NCBI RefSeq assembly: GCF_014876775.1
Contig: NZ_CP062310.1
Coordinates: 1-64,000 of the forward strand
Reading direction: 5' to 3'
Length of the DNA stretch: 64,000 bases
Source: Infirmifilum lucidum
Lineage (GTDB): Archaea > Thermoproteota > Thermoprotei > Thermofilales > Thermofilaceae
The notes beneath the pieces are model-generated. The model was not told the DNA's origin and did no database searches. It was given only the letters and a program-made list of their open reading frames with translations. Of this stretch, positions 17,668 to 25,164 are shown piece after piece. A program made the position numbers and the translations under genes. The first letter of the stretch is position 1; every line of letters starts with the position of its first letter.

Positions 17668-18934
17668 GCTGAAGCTGGTACCGCTCGATACGGAGAGCAG
17701 GAGGCTGTTGCATGATTTGCTCAAGAAATACGCCGAGTTGCTGGCCGAGGCTCAGAGGCTCGTCGTAGAGCTGGACATTAGGAGCGTTAAAAGGGCCCAT
17801 GAGGCGTTATATAAGCTCTTGCGGGAGATGCACCGCGAGCTCCACAATAAATACGCCGAGGAGGCCTACAGGAGGGCCTTGGCCAATTACCGCTCGTACC
17901 TAAAGCTCAAGAGAAAATGGGAGAAGAGATTGAGGAGGCTAGGCTTCGAGGAGCCGAGGCCGCCCTCGGCCGAGGGCAATAAGGTCATCGACCTACATAT
18001 TTCCGCATTCCGCTTAAGCCCCCCTCTGTTGGAGGTATCTTACGGCGGCGGGAAGACCATGAAGTTCTTGGCGATGCCGAACCCCCTCTTGGCCAAATAC
18101 GCCGGGTGGCGCATCGGCAACTCGAAAATCCTAGTGGACAAGGGAAGCGCGTACTTGTTCCTAACGGTTAGGCGGAATGTTGAGCCCGAGGCCCGTCCCA
18201 ATAGGATATACGTCGACGTCAATGAGTCCAGCATCGATTTGCTTGTTGCCGATTGGGGGCACGGCCTCGGCCTATTCTTAAGCGTGATGCATGAAGGCAA
18301 GGAGATCAGGAGGAGGTACCGCATCTTAAGGCGGAGTATTCAGAAGAAGGTGCGCGAGATAAGGAGAAGGAATCAGCTCCTCAGAAAATACGGCAAAAGG
18401 GAGAGGGAGAGGGTGAACCAAGCGGTGAGGAGGGCCGCCAAACTCATGGCCGACTTGGCGCTGGCGTATAACGCCGACGTGGTCGTGGAAAAGCTCAAGG
18501 ATGTGACTTGGAGGCCTAGGGGCAATGGCGAGCTGAACTATCGCTTGAGGAGCCTCCCCTACAGGAGGATCGTGGAATCGATAAGGGATAAGGCGGCGGA
18601 GCGCGGGGTAAGGGTTCTCGAGGTGGACGCCAGGAATACGTCGGTAGAGTGCCCTATTTGCGGCCACGCGGACAAGAAGAACCGGAAGTCCACTACAGAG
18701 TTCAGGTGCACGAAGTGTGGCTTCGAGCTGCACGCCCAACTAGTCCCCACGGTAAACCTGGCCCGCAGGTGTGAGGGCGTAGTGGCCAGACCCGCGGGCC
18801 AGGAGGCCCTCCTAACTCTCGAGGAGGCCCCAGTGGTGTCCTCCGGTGAAGCCCCCCATGACCCGGTGAACCATGACCCGGCGAGGGGGAAGGCCCTGCC
18901 TGTACCCAAAACAGCCAAAATAATCAAAATATAA
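17645..18934 (+). CDS. tnpB: IS607-associated TnpB, third RuvC Asp replaced
   Basis: 429 residues. TnpB proteins are RNA-guided nucleases that help transposons persist. The RuvC residues are Asp191 (IYVDVNESSIDLL), Glu282 (VVVEKLKDV) and, at the third position, Gln365: the segment ELHAQLVPTVNLARR aligns with ADRDLIAALNI of the second TnpB in this window, putting Gln where the catalytic Asp belongs. The zinc ribbon C336-C339-C355-C358 (CPICG, CTKCG) is intact. A Pro-rich tail of about 55 residues follows. Nuclease activity is doubtful; the guide RNA would be expected from the 3' end and beyond. Confidence 0.9.
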   Translation: MLLERTIKLKLVPLDTESRRLLHDLLKKYAELLAEAQRLVVELDIRSVKRAHEALYKLLREMHRELHNKYAEEAYRRALANYRSYLKLKRKWEKRLRRLGFEEPRPPSAEGNKVIDLHISAFRLSPPLLEVSYGGGKTMKFLAMPNPLLAKYAGWRIGNSKILVDKGSAYLFLTVRRNVEPEARPNRIYVDVNESSIDLLVADWGHGLGLFLSVMHEGKEIRRRYRILRRSIQKKVREIRRRNQLLRKYGKRERERVNQAVRRAAKLMADLALAYNADVVVEKLKDVTWRPRGNGELNYRLRSLPYRRIVESIRDKAAERGVRVLEVDARNTSVECPICGHADKKNRKSTTEFRCTKCGFELHAQLVPTVNLARRCEGVVARPAGQEALLTLEEAPVVSSGEAPHDPVNHDPARGKALPVPKTAKIIKI

Positions 18935-18938
18935 AGCA
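18905..18938 (-). repeat. Right subterminal inverted repeat of the IS607 element
   Basis: Minus-strand counterpart of 16999-17035: TTTATATTTTG, then TTATTTTGG and CTGTTTTGG blocks. It overlaps the last codons of tnpB, including its stop. Because it carries a TATA core facing inward, it could also start an antisense transcript across tnpB; that is inference. Confidence 0.45.
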
Positions 18939-18967
18939 GGGCCGACCACTTATAAGTGGAGTATTTC

Positions 18968-19880
18968 AGTGTGGAACAACGTTACGGGCAGGCTTGACGA
19001 CTCGAAGACCGTGACTGTCTGGGTGTCGGCGGGTGGGCTCAGGCTGGCGAGTAGGTCGGCTGTTTACTACGACACCTTCGACTCCAACCCCCTCGGCTCC
19101 AGCCTCCTGCCGCTCTCGTGTAGCTGGCAGTACGACGGTGCCGGGAAGCTCGTCTACGTGAGCGTTACCTCGAGGCCCAGTAGCTACGGCGGGGAGTGCA
19201 TAGCGAAGATAGGCAACATTAGGGTGGAGGGGAGGGTGTACGTCGCAGCCGTCCTCAGCTACGTGTCCAGCGATAAGAGTGGTAGAGACCACTTCGGCGC
19301 TATCCTGCTCAGCTCGGGCACCGGGTACTTCTACGAGGCAGGCTACACTAGGCCGAACTTCTACAGGGTGTGGAAGTATGCCGGCAATTTCCAGGAGCTG
19401 GCTCAGGCACCAGTTACTGGCAGCGTCGACGAGAACGTGTGGTACGACCTCGTGGCGCTCTATAGTGCTTCGGGCGGGGTCATAGAGCTGTGGGCTTCAG
19501 GGAGCCGGAGAGTGTCCATAGCTGATGCCTCCATAAGTGTCGACTCCCTCGGCGTGGGGGCGTACGTGTACAAGGGGGCCCTGACCGTGTACTTCGACAA
19601 CCTCGTCGTGGCCTTGGGCGCTAGGCCGTGGTTTGTGAACGTGACTGGGCTCCAGCAGGGCTGGGTTGCCAGGATAAGGGCTGGCTCCGTCACTGTCTCG
19701 AGCGCTGTTGCCGGGGGCGGGGGCGTGGCGTCAGTACTGCTGTGGCTCTCTAGTGCTGGCAAGGACTACGCGTTCATAGTTAGAGGTGCCGTGCTCGAGG
19801 TTCTCGACTCTAGCGGTAATGTAGTCGCATCGCTGGGCCCCGTGGACGTGGTGGGCGGGGACGTGTACGTGTATGGCTAG
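18968..19880 (+). pseudogene. Pilin-type surface protein, 3' part (split by IS607)
   Basis: Continues the reading frame of 16341-16978. From VWNNVTGRLDDSKTVTVWVS the protein has a beta-rich body containing a LamG/concanavalin-like segment (about FDSNPLGSSLLPLSCSW to YFDNLVVALGARP), as often seen in surface adhesins or glycan-binding domains, then a short Ig-like end. No stop or frameshift is present. A GTG at 18969 could start it, but without a signal sequence the product would stay inside the cell, so it is most likely silent while the element is present. Confidence 0.8.
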
Positions 19881-19925
19881 TTTCGGGGCGCTAACTTTAT
19901 ATTTCGCTTTTCTAATCGTGGGGTC

Positions 19926-20237
19926 GTGAACCTAGAGGAGGCTCTGCGCGAGGCCGTCGAGGAGTTCAACAGGTACCACGGCTCCGAGGGGAGGGCTAGA
20001 GTGCTGAGGGTGGAGGGGGACAGGTTCGTGGTGGAGTTCAGGGGTAGCTTCTGCGTGACTTGCGGCTTCTACGACTACTTCGAGGACTTCGCCTACCTGC
20101 TCGCGGGCAGGGGTTTCAGGGCTGGCGTAGTCTCTGTAGACGAGCTAGAGGACGGGGCAGTCGTAGAGTACAGGCTTTTAAGGGAGGGGGAGGAGTGGCG
20201 CTTCACGCCTGAGCGCGTCGTGTTGATACTCGAGTAG
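19926..20237 (+). CDS. Small hypothetical protein with CVTCG motif
   Basis: 103 residues, alpha/beta pattern, no membrane segment. A FCVTCGFYDYFEDFAYLLAG section holds a CxxC pair that could bind metal or be redox-active. TATA ACTTTATATTTC (19892-19903) sits so that transcription starts at GTG 19926, a leaderless start. It follows the split pilin by 45 nt and is convergent with the DUF4143 ATPase. Family unknown to me. Confidence 0.65.
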   Translation: MNLEEALREAVEEFNRYHGSEGRARVLRVEGDRFVVEFRGSFCVTCGFYDYFEDFAYLLAGRGFRAGVVSVDELEDGAVVEYRLLREGEEWRFTPERVVLILE

Positions 20238-20265
20238 CGTGGCTACTGGCCGTAGAGGGGCTGGG

Positions 20266-21528
20266 CTAGCCTGTCTTCAGCGTCGCGAGGAATACTGGGG
20301 TGCTGTCCCTGTCGAGCGTGAGCGTCTTGAAGGGCTTCCTGCCCCCGGGTGGCCTCTTCCTCCACTTGACCTCGAGGCCCAGCGGCCTGCCGTTGACTAC
20401 GGCTACAGCGTCTACTTCTGTCTTGTCCCTCCAGTAGTACGTCGGGTAGGCTCTCGCGACGTGCGAGATAACCGTAGCCTCGACTACTCCCGGCTCGTCG
20501 ACCTGTACCCGGGTGTAGTGAGAGAAGACCCTGTACAGGAATGGATCCGTGAAGACCACTTTCTTGTTCTTCCTGTAATCCGGCCTGCCCGAGGTGTCGG
20601 CCCAGTGCACCACTCTGGCTAGCATTAGCTGCTCGAGTGTCTCCACGTACTCCCTGGCAGTGTTCGGCGAGGACACCGAGGTACTCTTCGCGATTGAGTG
20701 CCAGCTCACAGGCGTCGGTGTAGTCTCGAGTATGTAGGATACGACCTCCTTCATCGCGTTCTCGCTCTTGCCAGCCCTCAGCCAGTCTGCCCTCACCCAG
20801 TCTAAGTAGGCTTTGATAGAGGCGTAGGTGACTCGTCCCCTCTCGAAGAACTCGCGGATTGGTATCGGGAAGCCCCCCGTCTCCAGGTAGGACTGGAAGA
20901 GCTCCTGGAGGCGCCCCGCGTACACGGAGTTAGCTCTTAGACTCTCCTCGAACAACGTAGAGTCATCGAGCCCGGCTGTCCTGAGTTCTAGCCCGCTGAA
21001 GTGCCTGGCGTAGTCCGAGAAAGAGAGGGGGTACATGTAGACGTCCCTGCCGCGGCCCCTCCTGCCCGGGAACATCTCCTTGCCTGCTACGAGCTCCACG
21101 CTGGCTGAGCCTGTCACAACTAGGACGTCGTTCTCGAACAAACGAAGGTCTATCCTGGACTTCAGTGCCCTGAACCACTCCTCGACGAAAGTGACCTCGT
21201 CCAGGAGTATGACGGAGCTCTTCACGCCCCACGCCCGCCTCGCCGAGATATAGCCGTCTAGCACTTCCCCGAGCTCCTCGTAGTCCGACAGCTCGTCGCA
21301 CGAGTAGTAGAACACTGACTTCGGGTCTCTCCGCTCCAGGAGCCTGTGGACTAGTATCTTCAGCGCGGTCGTCTTCCCGACCTGCCTAGGCCCGACGAGG
21401 AAGTTTAGGGAGTAGGGCTCTAGTGATATCTTCTCAATCTCGCCCGGAACCCACTTAACCCTGGCTCTCCTCCACTCCTCGTACACCGGGTCAGGTTCTT
21501 TCAGCCACCACGGGTTATACGACTCCAT
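20266..21528 (-). CDS. Archaeal AAA ATPase with DUF4143 domain
   Basis: About 420 residues. Walker A GPRQVGKTTALK, Walker B SVILLDEVTFVEEW and a sensor-like VLVVTGSASVEL, then a winged-helix segment (SWHSIAKSTSVSSPNTAREY) and an endonuclease-like DUF4143 end with VDAVAVVNGRPLGLEVKWRK. That Asp, Glu-x-Lys pattern resembles PD-(D/E)xK nucleases. Members are multiplied in archaea, with roles that are not settled (mobile elements, defence). Two ATGs (21534, 21528) are possible; TATA GTTTATATAAC (21558-21548, minus) puts the transcript start near 21528. A perfect inverted repeat lies between TATA and start. Confidence 0.88.
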   Translation of the reverse strand: MESYNPWWLKEPDPVYEEWRRARVKWVPGEIEKISLEPYSLNFLVGPRQVGKTTALKILVHRLLERRDPKSVFYYSCDELSDYEELGEVLDGYISARRAWGVKSSVILLDEVTFVEEWFRALKSRIDLRLFENDVLVVTGSASVELVAGKEMFPGRRGRGRDVYMYPLSFSDYARHFSGLELRTAGLDDSTLFEESLRANSVYAGRLQELFQSYLETGGFPIPIREFFERGRVTYASIKAYLDWVRADWLRAGKSENAMKEVVSYILETTPTPVSWHSIAKSTSVSSPNTAREYVETLEQLMLARVVHWADTSGRPDYRKNKKVVFTDPFLYRVFSHYTRVQVDEPGVVEATVISHVARAYPTYYWRDKTEVDAVAVVNGRPLGLEVKWRKRPPGGRKPFKTLTLDRDSTPVFLATLKTG

Positions 21529-21536
21529 GTGCATTG

Positions 21537-21552
21537 TAACTGAAAACAGTTA
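21537..21552. promoter_or_regulatory. Inverted-repeat operator at the DUF4143 ATPase promoter
   Basis: TAACTG-AAAA-CAGTTA is a perfect 6-bp inverted repeat with a 4-bp spacer. It touches the minus-strand TATA box (21558-21548) and lies just upstream of the start codons, where a bound protein would block transcription. The regulator is unknown; autoregulation by the ATPase's own winged-helix segment is possible. Confidence 0.45.
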
Positions 21553-21639
21553 TATAAACCATTTGCATTCAGTCTGAACATAGAATAATACGGGCTTTCC
21601 TCCCCGGCTAGTTGCTACGAGTGCTGTGAGAAGGACTAA

Positions 21640-21775
21640 GAGCCGAAAATCTGCGACTCTCAGCGAAGTACAAGGATTGAGAACACTCCCTGAAGCCCTG
21701 GCGAAAGGGGGAACCCTTGAGCCGGGGAACCTCGCTCTCCGGGGCAAGCGTCAGCGTTTTCGCGTCGAGCGCGGC
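21640..21775 (+). mobile_element. Relic of an IS200/605-type tnpB 3' end
   Basis: The stretch has the same order of short blocks as the right end of the element at 39488-40760: TGAAGCCC, GGGGGAACC, GGGGAACC, then a small GC hairpin (CGCTCTCCGGGGC). In one frame it reads LPEALAKGGTLEPGNLALRG, similar in style to the C-terminal tail LTDEAPTEGGNLPARGTPAL of that TnpB. No other part of tnpB is present, so this is an old right-end remnant. Confidence 0.4.
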
Positions 21776-21814
21776 CTCGGGGAAAATTTAATACTAGATA
21801 GTAGTCGTTAGGGT

Positions 21815-22222
21815 GTGCCTCTAAATAGGGACTACATCGAGGCGAGAGTTAGGGAGATCAACGACGCTATATCTCTTCTCAGGGATCTCTCCTCTAGGGA
21901 CTTCGACAGTCTCTCACTATATGAGAGGCTGTCCATGAGGTACTTAGTGATACAGCTCGTCGAGGCGGCTTCAGGCATATGCCTCCACATCCTTATAGAG
22001 CTGTTCGGCGAGGCTATTGACAGCATGCCCGGCTGTTTCACGAGGCTGGGAGAGAAAGGCGTTCTTGAACCCGAGCTTGCGTCAAGGCTTGCTTCTTCAG
22101 CCAGGCTCAGGAACCTGCTAGTCCACAGGTACTGGAGCGTGGATGACAGGAGGGTCTTCGAGAGCGTAAAGAGGGGCTTGGCGGACTTCGAGGAGTTTGT
22201 GAGGCGGGTAAGGGGGCTCTGA
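21815..22222 (+). CDS. HEPN-domain toxin (HepT/DUF86 family)
   Basis: 135 residues, all helical. The HEPN RNase motif RX4HXY appears as RNLLVHRY near residue 108. HepT toxins cut RNA and are silenced by a partner MNT nucleotidyltransferase that adds AMP to the motif Tyr. Here the MNT gene follows directly with no gap. TATA AAAATTTAATAC (21783-21794) predicts transcription from GTG 21815, so leaderless. Appears intact. Confidence 0.85.
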   Translation: MPLNRDYIEARVREINDAISLLRDLSSRDFDSLSLYERLSMRYLVIQLVEAASGICLHILIELFGEAIDSMPGCFTRLGEKGVLEPELASRLASSARLRNLLVHRYWSVDDRRVFESVKRGLADFEEFVRRVRGL

Positions 22223-22624
22223 ATGAGGTACTACAGGCTTGACTGGAGGGAAAGGGAGGCTTTGATGGAGAAGTTGAGGGATAGAGTCTCGGCAGACGGA
22301 GGAATAGTTTTTGCCTACGTCCACGGAGGCTTCCTCAGGAGGGAGTTCTTCAGGGACGTCGACGTGGCCGTGTGGATCAGGGACGAGGGCGAAGCATTCC
22401 AGTACGCGGTTGATTTCTCTGTGAGGCTTGAGGAGGAGCTAGGCCTTCCGGTAGACGTCCAGGTTCTAAACGAGGCCCCCCTCCCGTTCAAGTTCCACGT
22501 CTTCACGGGAGGCAGGCTCATTTTCTCCAGGGATGAGGAGTTAAGGCTCAGGATCCTTGAGGGGGCCGTCAAGGAGTACCTGGACTTCAAGTTCCTGACC
22601 TCCCTCATAGCCCGCTTAGCCTAA
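22223..22624 (+). CDS. MNT nucleotidyltransferase antitoxin (MntA-like)
   Basis: 133 residues. The minimal nucleotidyltransferase pattern is FAYVHGGFLRREFFRDVDVA: Gly-Gly followed by Asp-Val-Asp. Canonical MntA has GSxARG...SDxD, so the Ser is replaced by Gly here (HGG), as in several MNT variants. It probably neutralises the HEPN toxin encoded immediately upstream by AMP transfer. ATG 22223 begins straight after the toxin's TGA. Confidence 0.85.
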   Translation: MRYYRLDWREREALMEKLRDRVSADGGIVFAYVHGGFLRREFFRDVDVAVWIRDEGEAFQYAVDFSVRLEEELGLPVDVQVLNEAPLPFKFHVFTGGRLIFSRDEELRLRILEGAVKEYLDFKFLTSLIARLA

Positions 22625-22725
22625 CTACCCCGAGCGCTCTACTAGCTTGCACACACGCCTGGCAGCCGGTTTTTCAAGGTGAAGATAACAAGCCTTATAG
22701 GGTGTCCGGGCTATTACACCTCGTG

Positions 22726-23376
22726 GAGTGTGAAGACATTCTCCCTAGGGTGAGCTCGGCTCTAGCAGAGTTAGACGCCGAGTCGACGCGGCTACTGGTA
22801 GAGGAGGCCTTGAAGGCTGGCTGCGACGCGCTCGAAGTCGCGGAGAGGGGGCTTAGGCCCGGGATGGAGGAGGTCGGCAAAAGGTTTGAGAGGGGCGAGT
22901 ACTTCCTCCCCGAGTTAATGGTCGCCGCTGATATCTTCAACAGCGTTATGCACAGCCTGCTGCTCCCCCTGATCGAGGGCAGGCGGAGCGGCTCTAGGAC
23001 GGGGAGAGTGGTTATAGGCACTGTACGCGGGGACATACACGACATTGGGAAGAACCTCGTAGCTGTAATGCTGAGGGTTAACGGCTTCGAGGTCGTAGAC
23101 TTGGGCGTCGACGTTCCACCCGAGAAGTTCGTCGAGGCTGTTAGGACGTACAAGCCCGACATACTCGGCATGAGCGCTTTACTCACGACAACGATGCTGG
23201 AGATGAAGAACGTGATAGACGCTTTGAAGTCCGCGGGGCTTAGAGACAAAGTTAGGGTGATAGTGGGCGGTGCCCCGGTCACAGAGGAGTATGCAAGGGA
23301 GGTAGGCGCCGACGCCTACGCCAGGGATGCTGTCGAGGCTGTAGAGAAGTGCAGGAAGCTACTAGAGGGGAGGTGA
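22726..23376 (+). CDS. Methyl-accepting corrinoid protein (MtmC/MtaC-like)
   Basis: About 216 residues. An N-terminal helical cap (VEEALKAGCDALEVAERGLR, PGMEEVGKRFERGEYFLPEL) precedes the B12-binding Rossmann domain, with the cobalt-ligand motif GDIHDIGKNL (DxHxxG), then SALLTTTM and GGAPVTEEYA lining the cofactor. It carries the methyl group on cobalamin between two methyltransferases. TATA CTTATAGG (22690-22697) points to GTG 22726; GTG 22702 would lie before the predicted transcript start. GGAGGT near its stop serves the downstream MtmB-like gene, 1 nt away. Confidence 0.92.
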   Translation, partial: ECEDILPRVSSALAELDAESTRLLVEEALKAGCDALEVAERGLRPGMEEVGKRFERGEYFLPELMVAADIFNSVMHSLLLPLIEGRRSGSRTGRVVIGTVRGDIHDIGKNLVAVMLRVNGFEVVDLGVDVPPEKFVEAVRTYKPDILGMSALLTTTMLEMKNVIDALKSAGLRDKVRVIVGGAPVTEEYAREVGADAYARDAVEAVEKCRKLLEGR

Positions 23377-23377
23377 C

Positions 23378-24733
23378 GTGCTCACGCCCCTAGACGTCGA
23401 GGGCAGGGCTAGGCTCGGGGAATACGTGGAGCAGAGGAAGTTCGACCTCGAGATAGTCACCAGGAGGGTGGCGGAGCTCGAGAGGGAGTACGGCGTTGTA
23501 TTTGACCCGGAGTGCCCTGTCCCCAGTGATCCGGGCCTGGGCAAGTCTGTGTTCGAGGCTGGGTTCGTCCTCGCGCTCGAGGCTGGGCTGTACGTTGTCG
23601 ATGAAAGCAGAGTGGCAAAGTTCTCGGAAGAGGAGCTAAAGGAGGCCTTGCAGTGCGCGCCGCGCGAGCTCGTCCTCGGGAGAGGGATGGACTCCCGCGT
23701 ACTTAGGGTTAGGTTGCCGGGGGACACGCAGAAACCCTTCGTGTTCGGCGGCCTCGCCGGGACGCCTGTCCCGGAGGAGTACTTCTACATTACGGCTCTC
23801 TCCTACGCTAGACAGCCACTCGTAGACGCACTTGACCACGGCAGTATGCAGGAGGTTTCAGGCGTGAGAGTTAGAGCAGGCGCTCCCAGTGAGGCAGTAG
23901 CTGGCACCAGAGAGTTGCTCTATCTGCGTAGAGCCTTAAGGGACGCGGGTAGGCCGGGGATGCACCTACTGGCGGGGGAGAGTAGTGTCTCGTCTCTGGG
24001 TAGCCTAGCAGCGATCTCTACGGGTCTACTACAGGAAGGTGACGCCCACCTCCTCCCGATACTCAACGAGCTGAAGACAGACTACTCCCAGCTGGCTAAG
24101 GCGCACGTAGGCCTCGAGAGGGGTGTGCTCGGCGCCGCTCTAGTCGACCCAATTGTCGGCGGTTTCGCGAGGGGGCCTGCTGGCTCTGCAATAGTGTCAG
24201 TCGCAGAGGCTGTCCTCTCCCTAGTCGCGTACAGGGCCGGCTACATACTCGTCCACCCAACGCACATAGTGAAGAAGGCCACCTCGACAGCCGAGTGCAT
24301 GTGGGTTCAGGTCGCCGTGGGCCTCTCGAACACGCACATGAGGCTGCCCCTAGTTGCAGACATCTGGCCCGCCTTCGGCCTCGGCACAACCGAATACCTC
24401 TACGAGATAGCCGCCAATACTATAGCTGCGACCGCCGCGGGCATGCACCTCCTGGGTCCGGTTCCGGCTAACGGCTCAGCGCCCAACGGAGGCGGGCTAG
24501 AGGCAGAGTTCATGGCCGAGGTGGGGAGGGCGTCTGCAGGGCTGAGCCCGAGCTCGGCGTGCGAGATCGTAGTCGAGCTGTACAAGAAGTACGGGGAGAA
24601 GTTGCGTAGCCCCGACTACGGGAGGCCGTTCTGGGAGCTCTACGATCCCAGAACCGCTAAGCCCCACCCGAGCTGGGTTGAGGCAGTGCACTCCGCCTTG
24701 AGAGAGCTCTCAGAGCTCGGGCTGAGGCTGTAG
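23378..24733 (+). CDS. MtmB-family methyltransferase lacking pyrrolysine
   Basis: 451 residues, about the length of monomethylamine:corrinoid methyltransferase MtmB (458), and alignable by eye over its whole length: LALEAGLYVVDESRV, FVFGGLAGTPVPEEYF, LNELKTDYSQLA, GGFARGP, and MAEVGRASAGLS near the end. In methanogen MtmB, residue 202 is pyrrolysine, encoded by UAG, 10 residues before LNELK. The matching residue here is Gln219 (CAG at 24032-24034), so no amber codon is used. It should move a methyl group from a substrate to the corrinoid protein encoded just upstream; the substrate is probably not monomethylamine. No methyltransferase II or reactivase gene is nearby. Confidence 0.85.
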   Translation: MLTPLDVEGRARLGEYVEQRKFDLEIVTRRVAELEREYGVVFDPECPVPSDPGLGKSVFEAGFVLALEAGLYVVDESRVAKFSEEELKEALQCAPRELVLGRGMDSRVLRVRLPGDTQKPFVFGGLAGTPVPEEYFYITALSYARQPLVDALDHGSMQEVSGVRVRAGAPSEAVAGTRELLYLRRALRDAGRPGMHLLAGESSVSSLGSLAAISTGLLQEGDAHLLPILNELKTDYSQLAKAHVGLERGVLGAALVDPIVGGFARGPAGSAIVSVAEAVLSLVAYRAGYILVHPTHIVKKATSTAECMWVQVAVGLSNTHMRLPLVADIWPAFGLGTTEYLYEIAANTIAATAAGMHLLGPVPANGSAPNGGGLEAEFMAEVGRASAGLSPSSACEIVVELYKKYGEKLRSPDYGRPFWELYDPRTAKPHPSWVEAVHSALRELSELGLRL

Positions 24734-24735
24734 CC

Positions 24736-25059
24736 TCACTGCTCGGGCTCGACCTCCACTGCCGTGCCTGTCGCCGTGACTACTATGAACCCCTCCAGTA
24801 CCTCGGAGGTCTCGAAGTCCAGGCCTACAACAGCGTTTGCGCCGAGAGCCCTCGCAGAGCTGATCAAGTCGTTCAAGGCCTCTTCCCTGGCCTTCTTCAG
24901 CTCTGACAAGTACGCGCTTGACGCTCCCCCGACTAGGGCCTCGAGACCTGCTGCGACTCTGCCGAGGAGGCCCCTCGTCCTTATGCTCATCCCCGTGACG
25001 ACTCCTATCACTCTCTTGACTCTATAGCCCGGGACGCTTGGAGTCGTGGTGACAATCAT
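24736..25059 (-). CDS. YbjQ/UPF0145 family protein
   Basis: 107 residues. IGVVTGMSIRTRG, then LGANAVVGLDFETSE and FIVVTATGTAVEV are the family pattern; the fold is a pentameric alpha/beta ring whose function is not established. The protein is complete. It is convergent with the methyltransferase gene, with only two bases between the stops. Confidence 0.85.
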   Translation of the reverse strand: MIVTTTPSVPGYRVKRVIGVVTGMSIRTRGLLGRVAAGLEALVGGASSAYLSELKKAREEALNDLISSARALGANAVVGLDFETSEVLEGFIVVTATGTAVEVEPEQ

Positions 25060-25164
25060 TGTTTAATTGACCTCGCCCAATCATAAAAACATTTCCAGAG
25101 TCCAGGGGCTGGCGTGGTTAGGCATAATTACCTGGGCGGCGTACATTAATTGTAGGCTGGCCTC

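Larger units (their letters stand above)
16979..18967 (+). mobile_element. IS607-family insertion element, 1,989 bp
   Basis: Carries tnpA (serine recombinase) and tnpB in overlapping order, the standard IS607 layout. Ends were set by the host gene: ACCTC on the left, TTTC followed by AGTGTGG on the right. Removing 1,989 bp between the two TC dinucleotides restores the pilin frame, as expected for IS607, which recombines at a dinucleotide core without making a longer target duplication. There are no terminal inverted repeats, but an imperfect subterminal inverted pair lies at 16999-17035 and 18905-18938. Confidence 0.85.

Noticed and set aside
13842-19880. Archaellum operon
   Set aside because: Pilin-type subunits are present, but no FlaI/FlaJ-like ATPase or platform protein, no FlaH and no prepilin peptidase.
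20239-20622. 127-residue plus-strand frame opposite the DUF4143 ATPase
   Set aside because: It is the antisense shadow of the ATPase's C-terminal domain and has no family similarity.
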